Assembly: GCA_958296345.1 (NCBI GenBank)
Contig: CATQIJ010000003.1
Span: 62,001 to 126,000, forward strand
Reading direction: 5' to 3'
Length of the DNA: 64,000 bases
Origin: an uncultured Rhizobiaceae bacterium
GTDB lineage: Bacteria > Pseudomonadota > Alphaproteobacteria > Rhizobiales > Rhizobiaceae
Shown: one piece after another, positions 1 through 8,596 of the stretch
Layout: each line of letters begins with the position of its first letter
How positions within the stretch are numbered: the stretch's first letter is position 1
The notes under the pieces: model-generated
The model's input: the letters and a program-made list of their open reading frames with translations, nothing else
Told to the model about the DNA's origin: nothing
Databases searched by the model: none
Position numbers and translations under genes: made by a program

Positions 1-1
1 T

Positions 2-412
2 ATGTATTCATCTTATGATAATTTTCTAAGCAAATTAGATTCTGGTGATAATCAAGTTATTCAATTATTGCAAAAAGATCCAAGGATTGCGATTGGCATA
101 CTTCTTTATACGACGGTTCATGCTGATGGACGTGTGAAGCAAGAGGAAATCAACCTTTATCGTCATCTATTGGAAAACTATTTGAATGTATCTGAAGAAG
201 AGTTTTTAATGTTTGAAGAGCTTGTAGCTGAAACTTGCAATAAGCCAGATAGTATTAATTCGATCATTGAAATTATCCGCCAGATGCCTGAATCTAAAAG
301 ACGCGAAGTTTTAACGCTCATGAAGGATATTTCACTTAGCGATAAACAGTTTCATGAGTTTGAAGTAAATTTGGTATCTAAGATTTCAAGATTACTTGGG
401 CTTGATGAGTAA
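2..412 (+). CDS. TerB-like / tellurite-resistance-TerB family protein
   Basis: A 136-residue, mostly alpha-helical acidic protein. Near residues 23-48 it has an 'A.GILLYTTVHADG.V..EEI' pattern, the usual signature of TerB-like helical-bundle proteins (early small hydrophobic helix, then DG followed by acidic residues). No signal peptide or membrane segment is seen. The ATG sits at the very edge of the window, so a start further upstream cannot be excluded and its ribosome-binding site is not visible. It converges on panC with only five bases between the two stops. Cellular role is unknown; TerB-like domains occur well beyond tellurite resistance. Confidence 0.6.
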   Translation: MYSSYDNFLSKLDSGDNQVIQLLQKDPRIAIGILLYTTVHADGRVKQEEINLYRHLLENYLNVSEEEFLMFEELVAETCNKPDSINSIIEIIRQMPESKRREVLTLMKDISLSDKQFHEFEVNLVSKISRLLGLDE

Positions 413-417
413 AAAAG

Positions 418-1251
418 CTAGATCTCAATATTATCGATTAAACGCACACCGCCAAGCCATGCCGCAGCAAACAGGCGGCAACCTTCACTTGGTTTATCCA
501 TTAATACCATTTTCTCACCACAGCGAACTTCAAGATATTCCACTGTGAAAGAATCCAAGCTTTTCCACGCATTGTCGCAAGCTTTTTCGATACTTATACC
601 AGAATGAATTTCATCTTTTATTGCTTGCATAGCTTGTTGCAATTGTGGTGCAATTTTTCTGTCTGATTTACTCAAGCGTGCATTACGAGAAGACATGGCG
701 AGACCGTCTTTTTCTCTAACTGTTGGGGCAGAGATGATTTTGATTGGAATGTTTAAATCAGCAACTAGGCGCTTAATAATAAAGAGTTGTTGGTAATCCT
801 TTTCACCGAAGCAGGCAAAATCAGCTCCGACTTGTAAAAAAAGTTTAGTGACAACTGTTGCAACACCATCAAAATGTCCAGGGCGATGGGCGTCACATAA
901 AATATCAATGCCTGCTGTTACTTTTACATCAGTTGCAAACTTGTCTGGGTAAACTTCTTTGACACTAGGAATGAAAGCAATATCCGCACCTAGGTGTTCA
1001 ATATTTTTTAAGTCAGCTTTTTCATTACTTGGGTAAGTTTCAAGGTCACTAGGATTATTGAACTGTTTTGGATTAATGAAAATTGAAACAACGACATAAT
1101 CTGCAACTTCTTTTGCTTTTTTGATTAGGCTCAGATGACCATCGTGCAATCCACCCATTGTAGGAACAAGCGCTACAGTTTTACCTTTTGCTTTAATCTC
1201 AAGGACTTGGTCACGGATTTCTTTAACCGTGCGAACAATTTCCAACTTCAT
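418..1251 (-). CDS. panC: Pantoate--beta-alanine ligase
   Basis: Cytoplasmic ligase joining pantoate and beta-alanine with ATP, the last step of pantothenate synthesis. At 277 residues it has the family's usual length. Visible motifs are PTMGGLHDGHL near residue 30 (the HIGH-type nucleotide site), FINPKQF, FGEKDYQQL near 150, and VREKDGLAMSSRN near 180 (KMSKS-like loop). It begins six bases after the panB stop, so panB-panC form one minus-strand operon. Nothing is odd about the sequence. Confidence 0.97.
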   Translation of the reverse strand: MKLEIVRTVKEIRDQVLEIKAKGKTVALVPTMGGLHDGHLSLIKKAKEVADYVVVSIFINPKQFNNPSDLETYPSNEKADLKNIEHLGADIAFIPSVKEVYPDKFATDVKVTAGIDILCDAHRPGHFDGVATVVTKLFLQVGADFACFGEKDYQQLFIIKRLVADLNIPIKIISAPTVREKDGLAMSSRNARLSKSDRKIAPQLQQAMQAIKDEIHSGISIEKACDNAWKSLDSFTVEYLEVRCGEKMVLMDKPSEGCRLFAAAWLGGVRLIDNIEI

Positions 1252-1256
1252 AAGGC

Positions 1257-2081
1257 TTACTCTTCGCCTGCATAATCATAGACATGATCTGGGGTTGGGA
1301 ATTGGCGATTTTTTACTTCATCCGCGTATTCTTTTGCCATTTCTTGAACTTGTTCGCCTAAGTTAGCAAAGCGTTTTACAAATTTTGGCTTAAAGTCTGT
1401 GAACATACCTAGCATATCGTCGATAACTAGTATTTGCCCATCGCAGTAAACAGACGCGCCGATGCCAACAGTTGGTATATGAAGTTCCTTGGTTATATCA
1501 CGTGCAAGTTGGTCAGGTACCTTCTCACATACGACAGAGAAGGCGCCAGCTTCCTGTACTGCAATTGCATCCTGCATTATGCGGCCAGAATCATTGCCTT
1601 TACCTTGCGTTTTATAGCCGCCGAAGACATTGACAGATTGGGGTGTAAGACCCACATGCGCCATAACTGGGATGCCTCTATCGACTAAATAGCGGATGGT
1701 TTCAGCCATCACTTCGCCGCCCTCCAGTTTAACTGCCCCACATTCCGTTTCGCGCATTAGAATTGAAGCGTTTTCGAATGCTTGTTCTTTGCTTTTTTCA
1801 TAAGAACCAAAGGGCATGTCCATGACGAGGAGAGGGCGTTTTAAACCTCGACGCACTGCTTTTCCGTGCAGTATCATCATATCCATGGTTACGCTTAGTG
1901 TATTTGGCATCCCGTGCATGACCATGCCAACGCTATCACCAACCAAAACGAGGTCTGTATGTTCATCAATCATCCGGGCAATTGGCGTTGTGTAAGCAGT
2001 TAAGCAAACAATAGGGCTGTTGCCTTTCATGTCTGTGATATCGGGAGGGGTGAGGGCTCTTATTTTTGTGTTTACGCTCAT
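1257..2081 (-). CDS. panB: 3-methyl-2-oxobutanoate hydroxymethyltransferase
   Basis: Transfers a hydroxymethyl group from methylene-tetrahydrofolate to 2-oxoisovalerate, giving ketopantoate; first committed step of pantothenate synthesis. The 274-residue TIM-barrel shows the family landmarks: [11 protein letters not shown] near residue 48, MDMPFGSYE near 88, KLEGG near 118, MAHVGLTPQ near 140 and [14 protein letters not shown] near 207. Carboxylates in the first two motifs bind the metal and substrate. First gene of the panB-panC operon; the leader lies in the 255-bp gap shared with the divergent L,D-transpeptidase. Confidence 0.97.
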   Translation of the reverse strand: MSVNTKIRALTPPDITDMKGNSPIVCLTAYTTPIARMIDEHTDLVLVGDSVGMVMHGMPNTLSVTMDMMILHGKAVRRGLKRPLLVMDMPFGSYEKSKEQAFENASILMRETECGAVKLEGGEVMAETIRYLVDRGIPVMAHVGLTPQSVNVFGGYKTQGKGNDSGRIMQDAIAVQEAGAFSVVCEKVPDQLARDITKELHIPTVGIGASVYCDGQILVIDDMLGMFTDFKPKFVKRFANLGEQVQEMAKEYADEVKNRQFPTPDHVYDYAGEE

Positions 2082-2336
2082 GGCGTTCCTCGTAAGGTAA
2101 GTTCAGTGAACTTAAATAGGTTTAATCTAGGAACTCTTTATATACAAGGACTGGTCTCATTTTCATTGTATTTTTTAGTTTTGCATTGTTGAGATGATGG
2201 GGGTGTAGAAGTTTAAATTACACCGTTTTTTAATGATGGTTACAAGTTTAACGACCCTGATATAGCAATATTAAGCATTTTGAGGTATTGTGGCGGGAAT
2301 GGGGCAGGTTATTTTTAGTAAAATGTGGGAAATGTT

Positions 2337-2759
2337 ATGAAGTCGATACTTATTACACTAATGGTCTTTTTTGGAGTGTTAAGCGCTCCTTCTTATGCAG
2401 CGAGAATTGAAGCTAAGGTAGATATTTCGCAACAAAAAATGCGTGTTTATCAAAATGGCAGGCTGAAATATACTTGGGCTGTTTCTACTGCGCGCCGTGG
2501 CAAAGTAACACCAGCGGGTTCTTGGAATGCCAAATGGCTTTCAAAAAACCACAAGTCGAGCCGTTATAATAATGCGCCAATGCCACATGCCATTTTTTAC
2601 AGCGGTAATTTTGCAATTCATGGGACAAATCAAATAAAGCGCCTTGGAAGACCTGCATCTGCTGGTTGTGTTCGTTTGCACCCAAGTCATGCTGCTCGTT
2701 TGTTCAGCATGGTTCAAAAGAACGGTAAGCGTAACTTCCGTGTGAAAATCAGGCACTAG
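2337..2759 (+). CDS. L,D-transpeptidase (YkuD domain), exported
   Basis: Cell-wall enzyme of the YkuD family, forming 3-3 cross-links or attaching proteins to peptidoglycan in the periplasm. An N-terminal signal peptide (MKSILITLMVFFGVLSAPSYAA) is followed directly by the catalytic domain. The active-site motif is seen as IHGTN near residue 100 and SAGCVRLHPSHA near 115, supplying the His and the nucleophilic Cys. I chose the ATG at 2337 over a GTG four codons earlier because it begins the signal peptide cleanly and has GGGA upstream. About 140 residues, a minimal single-domain member. Confidence 0.9.
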   Translation: MKSILITLMVFFGVLSAPSYAARIEAKVDISQQKMRVYQNGRLKYTWAVSTARRGKVTPAGSWNAKWLSKNHKSSRYNNAPMPHAIFYSGNFAIHGTNQIKRLGRPASAGCVRLHPSHAARLFSMVQKNGKRNFRVKIRH

Positions 2760-2792
2760 AATTTCTTGAATTAAATTAAATGAACGCGTAGA

Positions 2793-3773
2793 TTATTTTT
2801 GTGCGTTTTTTTGTGCCAATTTTTCTGCCTTGGCAGCTGCTAATTTTTCCATGACTTGTGGGCGCCAGCGTTTGTGGAGCCATAGCCATTGTTCTGGATA
2901 CTCACGTACCCATCGAGCTACACAATCATTTACATCTTGGGTTAGTTGAGCTGTATCTACGTTACCATTCGCCTTGCGAGGAATTTCAAGTGGAGCTTCA
3001 ATCTCTAGTCTGAAGCGCCCTTTTGGAAGTCTTACGCATCGTGCAGGATAAATAGGACAGTCATATTGGCGAGCTAGTTTTGAGAGCAAGGGATTGGCCA
3101 TGGTTTGACGACCCAGAAACTCTATCTCATAACCGCGTCCAAAAAACTGATCGACAAGCACACCAACCTTACCACCTTCATCCATAACATTTGCTAAAGC
3201 CCAAGAGGCACCCGCTTTTGAAGGCACAAGATGCCCCATGTTTGTTGTGCGAGCTGAAAGAACGCGCTTTGCCATGTATTGGTTATTAGGCGGACGAAAG
3301 AGTGCGGTGATGTTTAGGCCGTAAGCCGCAGAGCCAATAGGCAAGATTTCCCAATTGCCTGTATGAGCGGTGAAACATACCGCAGGGCCATCTAACGCTT
3401 TAAGGCTTTCAAAGTGTTCTTCACCTTTGATCTCAACCCGGCCCTTTGATTGGTCTTCTTCATTGAAGTCAAAAATTTGATCAAGGTAGACATACTCAGC
3501 CGCAACACGCCCAAGGTTGCGCCACATGTCGTGGAGGATATTTTCAATTTCTTCGTCTGATTTTTCAGGGAAGGCGAGCTTGAGGTTTTTACGTGCAATT
3601 TTTGTACGCGGATACCACATGCCCAAGCCTTTGGCAGCTTCTGATACAAACCAGATAGCGCTATCTGCAGGGAAAAGTTTTAGGATTGCAATGAAGCCAA
3701 AAAAGAATTGCGCGAGAATCCAGTCTCGCGCAATTCTGAATAATATATAGGTTTTGCGTATTAGTGGCTCCAT
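2793..3773 (-). CDS. lpxXL: Lipid A very-long-chain (C28) acyltransferase LpxXL, HtrB/LpxL superfamily
   Basis: Inner-membrane acyltransferase expected to move 27-hydroxyoctacosanoate from AcpXL to lipid A. It has an N-terminal hydrophobic anchor (residues about 15-35), the HTGNWE active-site motif near 140 (HX4E of the LpxL/HtrB family) and a C-terminal 'YPEQWLWLHKRWRP' block typical of the family. The tail is Lys/Ala-rich. It is the last gene of the acpXL cluster, 19 bp after the dehydrogenase gene, which is why I assign LpxXL rather than a generic lauroyltransferase. Confidence 0.9.
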   Translation of the reverse strand: MEPLIRKTYILFRIARDWILAQFFFGFIAILKLFPADSAIWFVSEAAKGLGMWYPRTKIARKNLKLAFPEKSDEEIENILHDMWRNLGRVAAEYVYLDQIFDFNEEDQSKGRVEIKGEEHFESLKALDGPAVCFTAHTGNWEILPIGSAAYGLNITALFRPPNNQYMAKRVLSARTTNMGHLVPSKAGASWALANVMDEGGKVGVLVDQFFGRGYEIEFLGRQTMANPLLSKLARQYDCPIYPARCVRLPKGRFRLEIEAPLEIPRKANGNVDTAQLTQDVNDCVARWVREYPEQWLWLHKRWRPQVMEKLAAAKAEKLAQKNAQK

Positions 3774-3792
3774 GGCCTAATTTAAACCTAAG

Positions 3793-4824
3793 TTAGTCGT
3801 TGACCCGCATGATGATTTTGCCAAATACTTTACGCGCTTCCATGCGTTCAAGGGCTGTTTGGATATCCCCAAATTCCACTTCTGAATCTACGACAGGATG
3901 CACTATTCTTTTAGCCATTTTTTCCATCGCATCCGTAATGTTTTGCATACGGCAACCAAATGAACCGATCAGACGAAGCTGACGCTGGAATAACATCATT
4001 AGGTTTGTTTCTGCTGAAACGCCGCTAGTTGAACCGCAAGTCACTAGACGCCCACCAGGACGCATCGATAACATTGAGCCTGCCCAAGTGTCTTTGCCAA
4101 CGTGTTCAAAAACTACATCAACGCCTTTTTTCTTTGTGATTTTGCGTACAGCACCCTCAAAACGATCTTCGCGATAGTTGATAACGTGATCTGCACCAAG
4201 CTCTAGGCATTTTTCGATTTTGTCGTCTGAACCCACAGTTGTGATGACGGTACATCCAATTTTCTTTGCTAATTGAATAGCCGCTGAACCAATGCCTGAA
4301 CCGCCAGCATGAATAAGAACTGTTTCACCTGATTCAAGCTTGGCATTATCAAAGAACATATGTTCAACCGTACCAAAGGTAACTGGTGCTAAGGCAGCTG
4401 CGACATCGCTTAAACCAACAGGTGCTTTAATACAGTTGCGTGCAGGCATGTTTGAGAGTTCTTGACCGTATCCATCTAGGTGGAAACCATGAACACCAGA
4501 AGGGTGTTCGCACTTGTTGTCCTGTCCTTCGCGGCAAGGGCGGCACGTGCCACAGGTTGGAGCGCCGTAAATTGAAACGAGATCACCAACTTTAAGATGT
4601 GTAACACCTGGGCCAACTTTTGTAATTTCGCCAGACGCTTCTGCGCCGACCGTCATCGGTAATTTACGTTTGGCAAACGCCATCCCGCGCCAGCCCCATA
4701 CGTCGATGTGATTTAGTGCAACGACTTTGGTTTTGAACTGAACTTCGCCTTGGCCTGGAGCTGCTGGCTCTGGTATGTCAGTGATTTTAACTTCGCGGTC
4801 TGAAATTAGTTGAAGTGCGCGCAA
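3793..4824 (-). CDS. MDR-family dehydrogenase of the acpXL cluster (adh2XL-type)
   Basis: Medium-chain dehydrogenase/reductase, 343 residues, with a Rossmann motif near residue 170 (AGGSGIGSAAIQLA) and a four-Cys structural zinc loop (CGTCRPCREGQDNKC near 93-107). The usual catalytic zinc ligands look absent: the first Cys is replaced by Asn in LNHIDVWG, and the GHE motif reads GAE. It therefore resembles zinc-free quinone-oxidoreductase-type enzymes while keeping the structural zinc lobe. By position it takes part in very-long-chain acyl synthesis, perhaps as an enoyl or keto reductase; the exact reaction is inference. Lies between fabF1 and lpxXL in the same operon. Confidence 0.85.
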   Translation of the reverse strand: MRALQLISDREVKITDIPEPAAPGQGEVQFKTKVVALNHIDVWGWRGMAFAKRKLPMTVGAEASGEITKVGPGVTHLKVGDLVSIYGAPTCGTCRPCREGQDNKCEHPSGVHGFHLDGYGQELSNMPARNCIKAPVGLSDVAAALAPVTFGTVEHMFFDNAKLESGETVLIHAGGSGIGSAAIQLAKKIGCTVITTVGSDDKIEKCLELGADHVINYREDRFEGAVRKITKKKGVDVVFEHVGKDTWAGSMLSMRPGGRLVTCGSTSGVSAETNLMMLFQRQLRLIGSFGCRMQNITDAMEKMAKRIVHPVVDSEVEFGDIQTALERMEARKVFGKIIMRVND

Positions 4825-4863
4825 GGCTTTCTCCGATATTCTTTAATTAGTGTTGTGTGCTGG

Positions 4864-6141
4864 TTAGGCTACATCGCGTCCAAATACAAGACAGGCGTTT
4901 TGTCCACCAAAGCCAAATGAGTTAGATAAGATGTTTGCAACATCGCCATCACGTTTTTCATTGGGTACTACATCCAGCGGAATATCTGGATCAGGCGTCT
5001 CGTAATTGATGGTTGGTGTGATCGTACCTTCTTGCATGGTCTTAAATGAAATCACAGCTTCAATCGCACCTGCTGCAGTCAATGTATGCCCAATCATCGA
5101 CTTACTTGATGAGATCGGTGTTGAATGGATTTTGTCACCGAATACCGCATGTAGTGAGTTATACTCCATGCGGTCATTTTCTGGCGTTGAAGTGCCATGT
5201 GCATTTACGTAGCCAATATCATCTGGCGTGATACCGGCGTCTTTAATTGCCTCAGAAATAGCTGTAATTACTGGTGCGCCATCTGGACTTGATCTGGTGC
5301 GGTGGAAACTATCTGCTTTTTCACCTACACCACGGATTGTGCCATAGATTTTTGCGCCACGATTTGTTGCATGTTCAAGAGTTTCAAGCACAAGTGCAGC
5401 AGACCCTTCAGACATAACAAAGCCGCTTCTGTCTTTTGAGAATGGGCGAGAAGCCTTGCTTGGTTCATCTTGGTTATGTGTTGTTAGCGCTGAAAGAAGA
5501 CCAAAACGAATAAGACCTTCTGCCGTTACTGAGCCATCGGAAGCTACGCAAAGTGCAGCTTGCGTATCGCCACGTCTAATTGCTTCGATGCCTTGTTGAA
5601 GTGCTGTTGCGCCAGATGCACAAGCGGTTGAAAGCGAGATTGGAAGGCCTCGCGTTTCGTATTTTTCAGCCAGTTGAAATGCTATTGTGCCTAGTTGAAT
5701 AAGGCTGTGCATTTTTTCTTGTTTATGATCGCGAGCAGAAGCCAACATACGCTCATAACCAATGTCGCCTTCATCTGTGCGACTGATTAAATCAAAACGG
5801 TGTTGCCACTCAAGCTCTACGGGAGGTGCAGCGAAATATAATGGACCAGGAAAACGATCTTTACCAAAGCCGGCGTCAGATAGTGCTTCTTCGGTTGTTG
5901 CATCTGCCATTGCATATGAAATTCCTGGAGCTGAAATTTCTTCAGGCTCCATAAAATCAACTGTTCCAGCAATTTGCGTGTTTAGACCTTCAGTTGAAAA
6001 GCGTTTGACCTTGTGGATGCCAGACTTTCCTGCGCTTAAGGCTGCCCAGTTTTCGTCTACACCACGACCAAGAGATGTAACAGCACCAAGTCCCGTAACA
6101 ACAATGATTGGACGACCTTTGTGATCAGTAAACTTTGTCAT
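4864..6141 (-). CDS. fabF1XL: Beta-ketoacyl-ACP synthase FabF1XL (catalytically complete)
   Basis: Elongating ketosynthase of the thiolase fold, 425 residues, predicted to extend the acyl chain on AcpXL toward C28. The catalytic triad is intact: Cys in STACASGATAL near residue 175, His in NAHGTSTPENDR near 315 and His in SMIGHTLTAAGA near 355. The GFGFGGQNA glycine block near the C-terminus is also present. It follows fabF2 by 65 bp. Its neighbour FabF2 lacks all three catalytic residues, so FabF1 is probably the active member of a KS/chain-length-factor-like pair. Confidence 0.95.
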   Translation of the reverse strand: MTKFTDHKGRPIIVVTGLGAVTSLGRGVDENWAALSAGKSGIHKVKRFSTEGLNTQIAGTVDFMEPEEISAPGISYAMADATTEEALSDAGFGKDRFPGPLYFAAPPVELEWQHRFDLISRTDEGDIGYERMLASARDHKQEKMHSLIQLGTIAFQLAEKYETRGLPISLSTACASGATALQQGIEAIRRGDTQAALCVASDGSVTAEGLIRFGLLSALTTHNQDEPSKASRPFSKDRSGFVMSEGSAALVLETLEHATNRGAKIYGTIRGVGEKADSFHRTRSSPDGAPVITAISEAIKDAGITPDDIGYVNAHGTSTPENDRMEYNSLHAVFGDKIHSTPISSSKSMIGHTLTAAGAIEAVISFKTMQEGTITPTINYETPDPDIPLDVVPNEKRDGDVANILSNSFGFGGQNACLVFGRDVA

Positions 6142-6206
6142 GTCTATCTCTTTCTATATCGTGCGTTTTCTTATCTTTTAATCGAGTTGAGTAAAAGGAA
6201 AATGCT

Positions 6207-7394
6207 TTAAGCCTTGTTCAATAGAGCGAAACCTTCGCCGCAGTGATGGCCAATTGATGTTACCATAATTGAAGAAATATCACCATTTGCTGGTTTCTCT
6301 TGCGGTTCGAATGGTGCGTAAAAACCATCGTTCTTTAATGCAAGGGCTGCTAATGCAACGCCTGCAGGGAAAGTTGCTTCTAGTGGCTGACCAATAAGTG
6401 TTTGGAATGAGCGGATTGGGGTATCTGCATCAAGTTTTGAATTGAGATAATTCATTTCAAACTGGGTTGCTTCACTTACGCCTGTTGCGCCTGACATGAC
6501 TGCGTCTGGAATTGCGCCAAGTTTGTCAAACATTGTGTCCATGCGCACTGTGCCTTTTTCGCCTTCACGTTTCCCAAGGTCAGAACTTACACTGCTTAAC
6601 TTTGCATATGCGTTTGCGCCACGAGCTTTTGCGTGTTCTGCTTCTTCTAGCACCAAGAATGCACCAACACTACCCATTCGCATTCCGCCACCTTTACCTT
6701 GACGACCATTTACACCTTCGCGGCCCCCATCATAAAGATAATGATTAAGTGCGTGTGGTAGAAGGGCATCTGGACGGTCAGCATTATATGAACCGCCAAC
6801 TAGCATGTGTGTGCTTTGGCCTGATGCTATGCGTGATACTGCGTTTTGGATAACCGTTACGCCAGCAGTTTCTTCGCCCATATAAGTTCTAGATGAACCT
6901 GTTACTTTATGAACAATTGAAATATTGCCCGCTAGTAAGTTTGAGAGTTGAGCTAGAAAGAGCGTAGGGCGTAAATCTGTGCGTAGGCGATCTAAAATAA
7001 GTTGCTCTGCATCATTGCTTGCGATTGCATCTTTTAAGATTGCTTCATCTGTTTCAATGTCGCGCTCACCGCCACCTGCTGCTACAACCAAATCCATGGT
7101 TGAAACGAGATCGGCATTTTCTTTTAACCCGGCATCATCAAGCGCTAGACCTGCTGCGTAAGTCCCCAGACGTTGCCAGTTTTCCATTTGGCGTTGGTCT
7201 TTGCGAGGGATTTGTAATGCCCAGTCCATTTCTGGCAATGGGTGTACACCGTAAGGTGGAACTGTATCTGCAGCGATTACTGGAGTAGGGGCTCTGTCGC
7301 CACCCAAAACATTCCAATGGTGCTCAGCACCTTCGCCAAAACACGAGACAAAACCGATGCCAGTGATGCAAACTTCTTTTTGTGATGAAGACAT
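6207..7394 (-). CDS. fabF2XL: Ketosynthase-like FabF2XL, catalytic residues missing
   Basis: Thiolase-fold ketosynthase homologue, 395 residues, recognisable from VCITGIGFVSCFGEG at the N-terminus and 'ILGxPLEAT'-like structure at the C-terminus. Aligned by eye with FabF1, the nucleophilic Cys position reads Glu (MGEETAG against TACASG), the first catalytic His reads Ala (SGATGVS against NAHGTS), and the second reads Gln (IGQPLEA against IGHTLTA). It should not condense acyl chains alone. The layout suggests a partner subunit that sets chain length, as KS-beta does in type II polyketide systems; this is inference. Second or third gene of the acpXL operon. Confidence 0.9.
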   Translation of the reverse strand: MSSSQKEVCITGIGFVSCFGEGAEHHWNVLGGDRAPTPVIAADTVPPYGVHPLPEMDWALQIPRKDQRQMENWQRLGTYAAGLALDDAGLKENADLVSTMDLVVAAGGGERDIETDEAILKDAIASNDAEQLILDRLRTDLRPTLFLAQLSNLLAGNISIVHKVTGSSRTYMGEETAGVTVIQNAVSRIASGQSTHMLVGGSYNADRPDALLPHALNHYLYDGGREGVNGRQGKGGGMRMGSVGAFLVLEEAEHAKARGANAYAKLSSVSSDLGKREGEKGTVRMDTMFDKLGAIPDAVMSGATGVSEATQFEMNYLNSKLDADTPIRSFQTLIGQPLEATFPAGVALAALALKNDGFYAPFEPQEKPANGDISSIMVTSIGHHCGEGFALLNKA

Positions 7395-7448
7395 ACTTTA
7401 AAGTCCGAATTCAGTATAAATTTCAGTGAGTCTATTCTTAAGGTTAAA

Positions 7449-7904
7449 CTAGACGTTCGTTTTCATATCCGCAACCTGCGCCTTGATGGTATTCTGTAGA
7501 TCAGGGCTTGGAAATGGCATAATTGTGAAGGTTAGTTGCGCATTTGCAATACGTTTTCCTTCTGAGCGGATTTCAGCCTTCGTCACAGCAAAGCCTGAAC
7601 CTTCATGTTCAATTGTTGCCATAATTTCTAGGTTAGTCTTTGGGCCAACGAAATTACGCAGTTTGCCTTCTTTAACACCTGCAAGAAGTGGGATTTTTTC
7701 GAAATCGAGCGTGTGCATGATGAGAATACCAGATGCCTGAGCCATAGTTTCAATCATCAATACGCCAGGAACAAGAGGATGCCCTGGGAAGTGACCTTCA
7801 AACACAGGGCTTTCATCAGGCACAGTAGATGTTGCATTTAGAACTTTTGTTTCCAAGTCAACACTTGGAATTTTATCGATCATTTGAAAGTATTCAAGCT
7901 TCAT
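7449..7904 (-). CDS. fabZXL: 3-hydroxyacyl-ACP dehydratase FabZXL
   Basis: Hot-dog-fold dehydratase removing water from 3-hydroxyacyl-AcpXL during very-long-chain elongation. The catalytic His is in GHFPGHPLVPGV near residue 50 and the catalytic acid in MIETMAQASG shortly after. It has 151 residues from the ATG at 7904. A TTG five codons earlier is open, but the ATG has a good GGACGGG about eight bases upstream and gives the standard N-terminus. It lies downstream of the hairpin that follows acpXL, so it may be expressed less than acpXL. Confidence 0.93.
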   Translation of the reverse strand: MKLEYFQMIDKIPSVDLETKVLNATSTVPDESPVFEGHFPGHPLVPGVLMIETMAQASGILIMHTLDFEKIPLLAGVKEGKLRNFVGPKTNLEIMATIEHEGSGFAVTKAEIRSEGKRIANAQLTFTIMPFPSPDLQNTIKAQVADMKTNV

Positions 7905-7950
7905 AAGGTGCCCGTCCAATTTTTGTATGTTTCGCGTATTCTAAATACGC

Positions 7951-7973
7951 AAAAACCCCCGAAAAACGGGGGT
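7951..7973 (-). terminator. Attenuator-like terminator between acpXL and fabZXL
   Basis: A perfect 7-bp stem (7955-7961 with 7967-7973, ACCCCCG/CGGGGGT) with a 5-base loop is followed, on the minus strand, by a run of five T. Immediately beyond is a second, AT-rich 7-bp hairpin at 7934-7950. As all genes of the cluster read in this direction, the structure probably ends part of the transcripts after acpXL and lets the carrier protein be made in excess of the enzymes. Confidence 0.8.
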
Positions 7974-8001
7974 CTTGTAGAGTTTTATCTAAAAGCTTTG
8001 A

Positions 8002-8277
8002 TTAAGCTTTTGCAGCAACAAGATCGTCAATTTTTCCGCAGAGGTTTTTCATTACGAAATACTCTTCTGTAGAAGCTTTGCCATCGTTTACTTCTTGTGT
8101 CCAAGTTTCCAAAGGAATCTTGATGCCGAAGTCTTTGTCGATTGCAAAAACGATGTCTAGGAAGTCAAGGCTATCAATGCCAAGGTCGTCAATTGTGTGG
8201 CTTTCCGGTGTGATGTCTTCACGTGGAATTTCACTGGTATCTGAAATAATATCTGCTACTTTGTCGAAAGTTGACAC
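8002..8277 (-). CDS. acpXL: Very-long-chain acyl carrier protein AcpXL
   Basis: Specialised acyl carrier protein holding the growing C28 hydroxy fatty acid for lipid A. The phosphopantetheine site is the Ser in [18 protein letters not shown] near residue 37; the C-terminal part ([19 protein letters not shown]) is the AcpXL-specific extension absent from housekeeping ACP. I chose the GTG at 8277, giving 91 residues, the normal length, with AGAGG upstream; an upstream TTG would add ten untypical residues. First gene of the cluster, followed by a terminator-like hairpin. Confidence 0.95.
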   Translation of the reverse strand: MSTFDKVADIISDTSEIPREDITPESHTIDDLGIDSLDFLDIVFAIDKDFGIKIPLETWTQEVNDGKASTEEYFVMKNLCGKIDDLVAAKA

Positions 8278-8596
8278 GGCGTTGCCTCTTTTATCTATGG
8301 TTTTCAAGGAGATAGTAGTCTTGGGACTGGTTATATCTTGTTTATGAAAACAAACTCGGAATTACACAATTTGTTACATTTGTGTTCTCTGTCGCGCTTT
8401 TATCCAGAGTCGAACGAATTGTCCAGACTTCTCTTGCATTTATGGGAAATTTAATGAAAGTAGACAGTAATTATAGGTACGTAAGCTCAATGCAAGAAGG
8501 GTAAAACATCGTTTTAGATTAAAGCCCGCAGTTAATGCCCCTCCGATAAAATCCGTAAGTCAGATTATTCATTGTAAAACCATCAATGGTACAGGA
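8278..8596. promoter_or_regulatory. Upstream region of the acpXL operon, 319 bp without a gene
   Basis: No credible coding sequence. It must hold the acpXL promoter on the minus strand. An inverted repeat ACACAA-N10-TTGTGT lies at 8364-8385. One arm, TTGTGT, followed after 17 bases by CATAAA on the minus strand, would make a plausible sigma-70-like promoter. The assignment is by eye. The rest, up to the end of the unknown exported protein gene, shows nothing recognisable. Confidence 0.35.

Noticed and set aside
2783..2817. Terminator AACGC...GCGTT after the first L,D-transpeptidase gene
   Set aside because: The stem is only 5 bp with a loop of about 25 bases and lies partly inside lpxXL.
6300..6320. 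tRNA T-loop-like GGTTCGAAT
   Set aside because: It lies inside fabF2 with no cloverleaf around it.
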